This document shows positions 1 through 5,564 of a stretch of 5,564 nucleotides of DNA, piece after piece; the stretch's first letter is position 1; the number at the start of each line of letters is the position of its first letter. The notes under the pieces are model-generated. The model was given only the letters and a program-made list of their open reading frames with translations. It had not been told where the DNA came from and ran no database searches. This stretch comes from Dehalococcoidia bacterium UBA1151 (lineage in GTDB: Bacteria; Chloroflexota; Dehalococcoidia; Lucifugimonadales; Lucifugimonadaceae), in the NCBI GenBank assembly GCA_002311865.1, contig DBZV01000144.1, positions 4,039 to 9,602 of the forward strand, written 5' to 3'. The position numbers and the translations under genes were made by a program.

Positions 1-1136
1 CGTGATCAAGGGTTCCTGTTTCCAGGTGGTTCCGGTGCGATTGAAGATGTAGGCCGTTCCGGAGTTGGTGCCTACGTGGCCGGTGCCAAAAGCCCCGACC
101 ACTATTTTGTCCCCATTGATGGCCACTGAGGCCCCAAACTGGTCGCTACCTGACTTGTCACTGGCGGTGAGTATGGACTGCTCACTCCAGGTACCGCCGT
201 GGCGGACATAGACATATGCGGCACCCTGAAAACCGGCACAACAACTGGCATTGTGGCGTACAGATCCAACTATTGCGGTATTGCCGCTAATCGCCTCGGC
301 TTCTCCCAGCCAGTCATTATCATTTCCATCACTGGCAAGAAGTTTCGCAGTTTCCGTCCATGTAGCGCCGGTGCGTGTGTAGATATACGAGGCACCTGAA
401 TTTGGTCCGGTGTCATCGTCATAACGTGATCCGACAATTACCGTATCTCCAGCGATCGCGGCGGACCAGCCGAAGCCATCGGTGGATTCTCCATCCCTGG
501 CGCTGAGTATCTGTTGCTCACTCCAGATTTCGCCGGAGCGCACGAATACGAATACAGTTCCCGTAGGTCCATTACCCACCGCACTGACGATGGCTGTGTC
601 CCCGCTGATAGAAACGGACCTTCCAAATACATCGACGCTTTCTCCATTGCTCGCCAACAACTTGGCCTGCTGCGTCCAATTAGAGCCATTTCTCGCAAAC
701 ACATATGCCGAGCCGGAATCTGACCCCGAATCATCGTCCAGGGTAGCCCCTACAATGATCGAATCCCCCGATATGGCAACCGACACGCCGAACTGGTCCG
801 CGTTGGCATCATCACTGGCCGTGAGTTTCGCCTGCTGGCACCACGTGGAACCGGCACGAACGAATACATATGCCGCGCCGGGAGTTGTGCCCGAACTGCC
901 GTCTCCCTCAATGCCGACTACTGCAGTATTGCCATCTACCGCAACGGCCCAGCCAAAGTTATCTTCGAACGCGGCATCGTCAGCCAGCAACTTTGGGACC
1001 GCATCGATTGATATTTCTCCAGCTGGGCCGTGGATATGGTCCCCACATACCCCAGTACTGCCAGCAACGCGATAGTGATTCCGCCTAGCAGTAGCCGTGG
1101 CACGGGCGGTAACCCTTGTAGAAGTGTCAAAAACAT
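1..1136 (-). CDS. FG-GAP repeat (beta-propeller) exported protein, 5' part, frameshifted
   Basis: The start is ATG 1136 (MFLTLLQG). Residues 15-37 are a hydrophobic stretch after R14 (LLLGGITIALLAVLGYVGTISTA), a signal peptide or membrane anchor. That frame would stop at 936-938. The repeat region is in another frame, open from 1146 to 1 with no usable start near its N-terminus. Adding one A to the AAA at 1014-1016 joins them as AQLEKISIDAVPKLLADD, giving 379 residues before the window edge. The repeat part is the FG-GAP_2 type, with a DxFGxSVAIxGDxxxVG core and a GxAYVFxRxGxxWxQQAKLxASD linker, as in seven-bladed integrin-like propellers. Such proteins are secreted or surface-exposed and often bind calcium through aspartate-rich loops, here DDDSGSDSG and DDDTGPNSG. 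The partner or ligand is unknown. The ATG lacks a Shine-Dalgarno at normal spacing. The gene begins 116 bases after cinA. It could be an intact gene with a sequencing indel, or a pseudogene. Confidence 0.85.
10..993 (-). repeat. Six tandem FG-GAP protein repeats
   Basis: In the repeat frame, six units follow each other: 829-993 (55 residues), 664-828 (55), 511-663 (51), 346-510 (55), 175-345 (57) and 10-174 (55). A seventh unit seems to begin at the left edge. Each has a D-x-x-F/L-G core (DNFG, DQFG, DVFG, DGFG, DWLG, DQFG), then an I/V-x-G-D/N-x-x-x-V strand, a variable loop, and a YVF-R-G-W strand set. The third unit is shorter and lacks the aspartate-rich loop. The fifth carries an insertion with two adjacent cysteines in its loop. 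The similarity is at protein level; I saw no long identical DNA repeats. Confidence 0.85.
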
Positions 1137-1252
1137 TCCCGTGATTCTATGCGGTCAAACAAGGGATGCCATCAAACAGAGAACTCGAGGCCCAACCCTG
1201 AGATGGATTGCACCCTCAGAGGAAGATACAAATCAGAAGATATTGGGTTTTC
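1137..1252. other. Intergenic gap between cinA and the FG-GAP gene
   Basis: There is no gene and no clear terminator here. On the minus strand a TAGAAT box (1144-1149), one base off TATAAT, lies only 7 bases before the ATG at 1136. If it is a real -10 element, the transcript would be leaderless or nearly so, which would fit the missing Shine-Dalgarno. There is no -35 match at the usual 17-base spacing; TTGATG at 1170-1175 is 20 bases away. A weak imperfect hairpin (CTGAG at 1198-1202 with CTCAG at 1215-1219) has no T run. Confidence 0.3.
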
Positions 1253-2443
1253 TCAACTGAGTACTGAAACCAGTCGTACCAGAGCTGTTGTAGCGCTGCG
1301 TTGCATCGTCATGGCCCGGGCGTACGTAGCTTTGATTTCCGTTACGTCCTGGACGTCTTCTGAGGCTATCGCGATGTGATACCCGTTCTCGCCCCGAGCG
1401 GAGACGCAGAGCCCGTAGTCACTGCTAAACAGCGTGCGGGCATTGTTCGCCATTGCAAGAGCGGCCGCTTCGCCAGTCATGTCGATTACTGAATAAGTGT
1501 GGCCACCTGGGACTTCGACGATACCGTCAGCGTTAGCGACCAGCGAGCCCTTGAATAATGAAGCGCCAATGCCCGGCTGGGTCAGATGAGATGCCAGCAC
1601 TCCGCCCGATATGCCTTCGATAACGCCCAGGGTTACGCCCGAGCTTGATAGCAACTCGCTTGCGCGGCTGCCCGGGGTCTCATCGTCCACGCCCCAGATC
1701 GCGTCGCCCAGTTTGTGTCTGATCTCCGACTCCATCGGCTTGATGAGATCCAATGCCTCTGACTCATAGGGCGCTTGAGCGATTATTCGGAGATGGATAC
1801 CGTCCTGGTGGGCGTAGATTCCCAGATACGGGTTCTCCTGACCAAATAGTCCGCTCAGGATCTCGTCGATAGCCCCTTCGGTGAAGCCGACGGTCTTCAG
1901 AGTGCGGGTCGCGACGGCGCCTACCCCTGATATGTGAGCCAGTTCAGGACCCACCGTATCGGCCCACATTCGCTTGAGTTCCCGGGGAGGGCCGGGCAGA
2001 AGGATGATATGGGTGTTGTTCTTCTTTGCCCACCAGCCAGGCGCCGTCCCCTGAGGGTTGGGAATTGTCTTAGCGGACGGGATCAATGTGGCCTGTTTGA
2101 TATTTGTCTGTGGCATTTCGATGCCACGCGCAACGAACACACCTTCCAACCACTCCAGCAAACAAGGATCTACTGTCATCTCTTCTCGCAAGGCGCTCGC
2201 CACGGCTTCACGCGTGACGTCGTCCGACGTTGGGCCAAGTCCGCCTGTTGTGATGATCACATCAGAGCGTGCGATCGCCTGACTCATTGCGTGATTTAGA
2301 TCTGTGATGTCATCGCCCACAATCCCAGACCACCGGACCGGTATCCCGGCCTTCGATAACTCCTGGGCGAGAAACGACGTGTTGGTGTCAACAATCTCCC
2401 CCATGAGTAGCTCATGACCGATTGCGATGATCTCTGCGTTCAT
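1253..2443 (-). CDS. cinA: CinA-family protein with a degenerate C-terminal amidase domain
   Basis: A 396-residue protein of near-normal length for CinA (about 400-430). Residues 1-165 form the MoCF-like (COG1058) domain, which in CinA hydrolyses ADP-ribose and related pyrophosphates. Its motifs are clear: GHELLMGEIVDTN (9-21), VGDD (42-45), TTGGLGPTSDDVTREA (65-80), NPQGTAPGW (129-137) and LPGPPRELKRM (149-159). A middle domain follows (about 180-250) with TVGFTEGAIDE and NPYLGIYAHQDGIHLRI. The C-terminal part (258-396) aligns with the PncC/NMN-deamidase domain, but the nucleophile motif ESCTGG is EGISGG (276-281), so the serine is glycine. The tyrosine/lysine segment and the TGIAGP motif are also not preserved. 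The NMN deamidase reaction of the pyridine nucleotide salvage cycle is therefore unlikely, while the N-terminal activity may remain. The start is taken at ATG 2443, which fits the family N-terminus and has AGGAG upstream. A separate transcription unit from the transporter genes is likely because of the stem-loop. Confidence 0.93.
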   Translation of the reverse strand: MNAEIIAIGHELLMGEIVDTNTSFLAQELSKAGIPVRWSGIVGDDITDLNHAMSQAIARSDVIITTGGLGPTSDDVTREAVASALREEMTVDPCLLEWLEGVFVARGIEMPQTNIKQATLIPSAKTIPNPQGTAPGWWAKKNNTHIILLPGPPRELKRMWADTVGPELAHISGVGAVATRTLKTVGFTEGAIDEILSGLFGQENPYLGIYAHQDGIHLRIIAQAPYESEALDLIKPMESEIRHKLGDAIWGVDDETPGSRASELLSSSGVTLGVIEGISGGVLASHLTQPGIGASLFKGSLVANADGIVEVPGGHTYSVIDMTGEAAALAMANNARTLFSSDYGLCVSARGENGYHIAIASEDVQDVTEIKATYARAMTMQRSATTALVRLVSVLS

Positions 2444-2455
2444 GAGGGGATCTTG

Positions 2456-2460
2456 CTCCT
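2456..2460 (-). promoter_or_regulatory. Ribosome binding site deciding the cinA start
   Basis: AGGAG on the minus strand lies 12 bases upstream of the ATG at 2443. The spacing is long but the match is good. It supports starting at MNAEIIAIG rather than at the in-frame GTG at 2512, which lies in the arm of the stem-loop and would add 23 residues without family similarity. Confidence 0.55.
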
Positions 2461-2496
2461 GTTTTGCGTAACCCGGATCAATGCCAGATACAGAAA

Positions 2497-2519
2497 GGGT
2501 CACGCTAATCACGTGACCC
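2497..2519 (-). terminator. Stem-loop, probable intrinsic terminator of the GldF/GldG/DUF4340 operon
   Basis: Read on the minus strand, GGGTCACG pairs perfectly with CGTGACCC across the 7-base loop TGATTAG, and TTTCTGT follows at once. It begins 25 bases after the DUF4340 stop codon and ends 53 bases before the cinA start, so the position suits a Rho-independent terminator. The T run is short and interrupted, so termination may be partial. The arm also contains TCACGTGA, a self-complementary site, so a protein-binding operator for cinA is the main alternative. Confidence 0.5.
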
Positions 2520-2543
2520 CTAAATTACGCACAAGTGTTGAAA

Positions 2544-3560
2544 TTACTCATCGACGAATGTTCTATCGGTGAAGAACTCGAGTACCTGGCGTCCCCACTG
2601 TATCTCCACCTCGGCAATATCTGCCTGCTCCATGGTGCGTACGTAAATTCCGAAGCCATCTTCACTCTCATTTCCGATCGATATCGTCACATGTGTCACA
2701 TTTATGACACCCGGTCGGGTTGGAGTCTCAATCCGGATGTCGAGGTACGGCGACTCCGGCGTGATTCCAAAAATTTCGGCGCTCGCGTCCTCGGCATTGC
2801 GGGCGACTTGCGCAACTCCACGGAATTGCGGCGCCGCCATGTGATCGAGCCACAGCTTCAGACCATCGAAGTTGATCGGTGTTGTCCCCGCACATGGAAC
2901 CTCGTTCTGCACTGGAATATCGCACTCAACCCAACCTTGGTCATCATGGAATGCGATCCCACGAACTACTTCATTGCCTTCGAAGAAAAGAATTTCGGTT
3001 ACTAGAGTGGGGTCCATCTCGTAGCGCCAGTCCGGGTACGGTGGCTCTTCAACGAGACGGCTTATAACACTGCCCCATGAAGAGTCCACAAGAACCATCT
3101 GGGGAAAGCCAACCATCCGGGCGTACTGGCCCTCACCATTGGGAGTCAGGTTGCCCAATTCCATCGCCACAACACTGCCGTCCCGAAGTTTCACGTCCAC
3201 TATAAGGTCTGGCTCGCTGAGGCCAAACAGGGAGTCATCGGTGACCTCTTCAACAAGCACTCGCTGGATTCGAGGCCCACCAAGGAGGTACGTCATGCCA
3301 CCAAAGCGATTGTGGCTGACGGGAATATCCTGAAGGTCTGCGAAGTACCAGACCCTCTCTGCGGGTCGGAACTGAAACTCAGTCTCTCCTAGAGGTGTCT
3401 CTATCCCAATGGAGCGAATGTCATCTGGCGCCAGTGTGTAGAAGTAGGGCAGATTCGGGCCGGAGTCTTCGGAACCGGTGTCCGATTCAAACACAAAGAC
3501 GGCACCAACGGTGACCCATGCCAGTATCGTGACGAGTGAGAGGACTATTCGGAGGTTCAT
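2544..3560 (-). CDS. DUF4340 membrane-anchored protein
   Basis: A 338-residue protein that fits the DUF4340 family. An N-terminal hydrophobic segment (residues 5-24, after MNLR) is an uncleaved anchor or a signal sequence, and no lipobox cysteine follows it. The exported part then shows the DUF4340 pattern: a proline-rich entry and the DDIRSIGIE strand (46-54), a W71 strand, the fairly constant SLFGLSEPDLIVDVKLRDG block (110-128), and LGNLTPNGEGQYARM (135-149). The second half (about 180-338) looks like a diverged repeat of the same fold. It holds the only two cysteines, C213 and C223, ten residues apart, which could form a disulphide outside the cytoplasm. DUF4340 genes commonly sit directly after gldG-type genes, and here the gap is 7 bases. 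The protein is therefore probably an extracytoplasmic accessory subunit of the same ABC complex. Its biochemical role is unknown. No strong Shine-Dalgarno precedes the ATG, so translation is probably coupled to the upstream gene. Confidence 0.86.
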   Translation of the reverse strand: MNLRIVLSLVTILAWVTVGAVFVFESDTGSEDSGPNLPYFYTLAPDDIRSIGIETPLGETEFQFRPAERVWYFADLQDIPVSHNRFGGMTYLLGGPRIQRVLVEEVTDDSLFGLSEPDLIVDVKLRDGSVVAMELGNLTPNGEGQYARMVGFPQMVLVDSSWGSVISRLVEEPPYPDWRYEMDPTLVTEILFFEGNEVVRGIAFHDDQGWVECDIPVQNEVPCAGTTPINFDGLKLWLDHMAAPQFRGVAQVARNAEDASAEIFGITPESPYLDIRIETPTRPGVINVTHVTISIGNESEDGFGIYVRTMEQADIAEVEIQWGRQVLEFFTDRTFVDE

Positions 3561-3567
3561 CTACGGC

Positions 3568-5352
3568 CTATCGTCTGCGCCACCACGACGCCATGCCAAT
3601 GGTTCCAAAGAGCACCGGCATGAGCAGCCAACCTGTCCAGCGAATGAAGTCTCGCTCCGATTGCGTAAGCACCAACTCTCTGAAGACCCTGGTTTTGGGT
3701 CGGGTGGATATAAGTTCGAAGTCTCTTGCCAGCCAGTTGACAGAGTTAGCCAGCAGGTCACCGTTCTTCGCCGAAGAGAAGAAGCTGTTCGTTCCAAAAT
3801 CAACGTCGCCTATTAGTACGATGTTGGTCCGGATAAGGTCTCCATTCTCATCAACTTCCGGTGTTCGACTCAACTCAGCGATTGCCTCCACTGCCACAGC
3901 AACCGGCAATGGGCCTGGAATGTCCGTTTCACGGTCGAACTCAATTGCGTCTCCGCTCTCTTCCCAGCTCGCAAGCGTGGTCAGTGCAAGCAAGGTCGCC
4001 TTGAAATACGGCGTTCCATCATCCGTCAAAGGGACTGATGCATCGTCCACCGTCCGGGTCACGTAGGTTGCGCCCGGCATGTAGATCACATCAATTGGGT
4101 CGGTGATCTGGTGCCCGGTTGTGATCTGCCCGTTCGATTTCTTGATCTGCAGGAAGTTGGCGTTCGGAGCCACGAAGCTTGATGTGTCGATCAGCTGAGA
4201 TGTTCCGATGGTCAGCCCGTAGCGGCCGATCACCTCGCGCCATGTGGCGGTTGTATCGGGTTCAAACATGAACAGAACTGAACCACCTAGACGCATATAC
4301 TGGAGGAGTATTGCCACCTCATCAATTGTGTCCGTGGTGCCAATCTCAAGATCAGTTCTCGGCCCGGCAAAAATAATAACCGCGGGCAGATTCCCGCCCC
4401 CATCGCCAACGTCGATAGTGCTGAGAATCCGAGCCAGATCCTGCATGGTGGCTGAGGCAACCGCATAGTTATCTCGAATAATCGCTCGTAGCGCTCGGCC
4501 AAATCCGTTTGTACCGTCCTCATTGTCAGTGATATCTGCTTCACCATGGCCCGTGATGAACAGAACACCCTTCTGTTCAATCTGGCTAACGATGAGCAGT
4601 GACGTCGAAATATCATTCTCGGTGAACACTTGCGGACCCAATCTTGGGTCTGCGCCCCGGACCGTCTCGACGCGTCGGGTCTCAAGCCCTTCAATGGCGA
4701 TTGAAGGAGTTACCGTGACGCCGAACTCAGCTGCAAGGTTGGGCTCTAGATCAGGGTCAATCAGCCGGAACTCAAAACCCTTGGAAGACCTGCGTCGGAA
4801 CTCATTCAGCAGATCCTGAGTCTCTCGCCAGGCTGCCGCGCCGGATGGTGTGTCGGTGACGAAAAAGGCGTTTGCTCGGATAGGCTCATTAACGCTGTTC
4901 AAAATCGCGATCGCCTGGTCGGAAAGGATGAACTGCTTTGTAGCCGTTGTGTCCACTCTCAGCCAGCCCATTGGCTCAGGCCTATCGGCAAGCCAGAACA
5001 CAAGCCAGTTGAGAATTGCAGAAATTGCGATGAAGGCAATCACAAGAATTACGGTATTCGCGCCGTATCTGCCTCTGCGCCCAAAGATTGCGCTACCGAC
5101 AGCCCGCCACGATATCGCGGCGTCGATCAGCAGCAGAACAACCCCAATGCCGAGCACCAGAATTCCTGCGCTTGCCAGGTTACGGATGAACAGCCAGACA
5201 ATCGCGCCAATTAGTGAGGCGCCGACCCCCACCAGGAGGAGCATTACCTGGATCGAAACTATGTTGCTCTTGAGACGACCTACAAAGCTAAAGTCACTTC
5301 GGGCGTCTTCTGGTAGCGGTCGGCTCAACGCCGATTGATCTTGATCAACCAT
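3568..5352 (-). CDS. GldG-type ABC transporter auxiliary membrane protein
   Basis: A 594-residue membrane protein of the GldG/ABC_transp_aux type (uncharacterised ABC transport component). Three hydrophobic helices lie near residues 34-56, 59-80 and 99-121. They are followed by the family signature region: TTATKQFILSDQ (about 135-146), in which an extracytoplasmic domain begins, then NEPIRANAFF (155-164), FTENDISTSLL (243-253) and the conserved FITGHGEAD (265-273). A final helix (about 572-590) ends in WWRRR. This is the usual layout: an N-terminal membrane part, a large soluble domain outside the membrane and a C-terminal anchor. Three N-terminal helices are more than the single one of a minimal GldG, which suggests that some permease-like segments are fused. 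The ATG at 5352 is preceded by AGGTGG about 12 bases upstream, inside the end of the permease gene. It is sandwiched between permease and DUF4340 genes with 6- and 7-base gaps, as expected of subunits of one complex. In gliding Bacteroidetes GldG works with GldA and GldF. Gliding should not be assumed here, since the family is widespread in non-gliding bacteria. Confidence 0.87.
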   Translation of the reverse strand: MVDQDQSALSRPLPEDARSDFSFVGRLKSNIVSIQVMLLLVGVGASLIGAIVWLFIRNLASAGILVLGIGVVLLLIDAAISWRAVGSAIFGRRGRYGANTVILVIAFIAISAILNWLVFWLADRPEPMGWLRVDTTATKQFILSDQAIAILNSVNEPIRANAFFVTDTPSGAAAWRETQDLLNEFRRRSSKGFEFRLIDPDLEPNLAAEFGVTVTPSIAIEGLETRRVETVRGADPRLGPQVFTENDISTSLLIVSQIEQKGVLFITGHGEADITDNEDGTNGFGRALRAIIRDNYAVASATMQDLARILSTIDVGDGGGNLPAVIIFAGPRTDLEIGTTDTIDEVAILLQYMRLGGSVLFMFEPDTTATWREVIGRYGLTIGTSQLIDTSSFVAPNANFLQIKKSNGQITTGHQITDPIDVIYMPGATYVTRTVDDASVPLTDDGTPYFKATLLALTTLASWEESGDAIEFDRETDIPGPLPVAVAVEAIAELSRTPEVDENGDLIRTNIVLIGDVDFGTNSFFSSAKNGDLLANSVNWLARDFELISTRPKTRVFRELVLTQSERDFIRWTGWLLMPVLFGTIGMASWWRRR

Positions 5353-5358
5353 CTGGCT

Positions 5359-5564
5359 CTAGCGCCACCTTCTGGACTGAAGTAATACGACAGTGAGGAA
5401 TAGAAACACTCCGGTCATGCCCAGGTAGTAGAGGATGTCACCAAAGTTGATGATCCCCCGTGAGAAGTCAGCAAAGTGACCGCCCTGCGCAACCGCGAAG
5501 TTACTCACGTCAAAAGTCTGGAATGAACTGCCGAGTTGGAAGCCGTTGAGCACCTGCTCAGCGG
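5359..5564 (-). CDS. ABC-2 type (GldF-like) transporter permease, C-terminal fragment
   Basis: This is the C-terminal end of an integral membrane permease; the rest lies beyond the right edge. About 67 residues are visible, because the frame stays open upstream of the GTG at 5553, which is an internal valine and not a start. The visible part has the HFADFSRGIINFGDILYY pattern typical of the last periplasmic loop of ABC-2/GldF permeases. A last hydrophobic helix follows (YLGMTGVFLFLTVVLLQ) and the protein ends in a positive SRRWR tail. In the GldF family this subunit forms the membrane channel of an ABC exporter with a GldA-like ATPase. The stop is only 6 bases before the start of the GldG-like gene, which indicates one operon and probable translational coupling. 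The family call rests on a short tail plus the neighbouring gldG-like gene. The substrate cannot be inferred. Confidence 0.75.
   Translation of the reverse strand, partial: AEQVLNGFQLGSSFQTFDVSNFAVAQGGHFADFSRGIINFGDILYYLGMTGVFLFLTVVLLQSRRWR

Noticed and set aside
482..1075. Long plus-strand open frame of 197 codons.
   Set aside because: It lies opposite the FG-GAP repeats, which show clear family motifs on the minus strand. Its translation is low-complexity (S/P/T/A-rich) with no recognisable domain.
1..1136. A repeat array at DNA level such as a CRISPR or tandem DNA repeat.
   Set aside because: The periodicity of about 165 bases comes from protein repeats. The DNA units differ widely and no short identical repeats with unique spacers are present.
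1197..1222. Imperfect hairpin downstream of cinA as a terminator.
   Set aside because: The core stem is only 5 bp with a 12-base loop, and no T run follows on the minus strand.
2444..2512. N-terminal extension of cinA from a GTG at 2512.
   Set aside because: The extra 23 residues have no CinA similarity, the GTG is inside the stem-loop, and AGGAG lies before the internal ATG at 2443.
3536..4066. Plus-strand open frame of 176 codons.
   Set aside because: It is antisense to the well-supported GldG-like gene. The protein is serine-rich and shows no domain.
4850..5338. Plus-strand open frame of 162 codons.
   Set aside because: It is the complement of the membrane-helix region of the GldG-like gene. 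No motif or plausible start signal supports it.
3568..5352. Assigning a gliding-motility role because of the GldG resemblance.
   Set aside because: No other gliding or type IX secretion genes are visible, and the family is common in bacteria that do not glide.

Overview
All five recognisable genes lie on the minus strand, so transcription runs from the right edge of the window to the left. Base composition looks balanced, slightly above 50% GC, and coding density is high. I see no rRNA, tRNA, insertion sequence, CRISPR array or phage gene. The gene set (a GldF/GldG-type ABC-2 exporter with a DUF4340 partner, a CinA-like protein and an FG-GAP_2 propeller protein) points to a free-living, probably uncultured environmental bacterium. 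A marine or groundwater Chloroflexota (Dehalococcoidia/SAR202-like) is my best guess from the flavour of the proteins, but nothing in the window proves it.

Right part (about 5564 to 2544): a compact operon. It holds the C-terminal end of an ABC-2 (GldF-like) permease, a GldG-type auxiliary membrane protein and a DUF4340 membrane-anchored protein, separated by only 6 and 7 bases. The ATPase (GldA-like) and most of the permease would lie beyond the right edge. Together they probably form one ABC transport complex: permease and ATPase in the membrane, with GldG and DUF4340 presenting large domains outside it. The substrate is unknown. A perfect 8-bp inverted repeat at 2497-2519, followed by a short T-rich run, probably terminates this operon.

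Middle part (2443 to 1253): a CinA-family protein. Its N-terminal MoCF/COG1058-type domain keeps the family motifs. Its C-terminal PncC-like domain has lost the nucleophile motif and other catalytic residues, so it is probably an inactive amidase domain.

Left part (1136 to 1): the N-terminal portion of an exported or membrane-anchored FG-GAP (beta-propeller) protein. It has a signal or anchor segment followed by six complete repeats of 51-57 residues, then runs off the left edge. The signal segment and the repeats are in different frames. One missing A near 1014-1016 would join them cleanly, so this is a frameshift, either real or from sequencing.

I did not find a convincing new biological system. 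The points most worth a second look are the degenerate CinA amidase domain and the frameshifted propeller gene.
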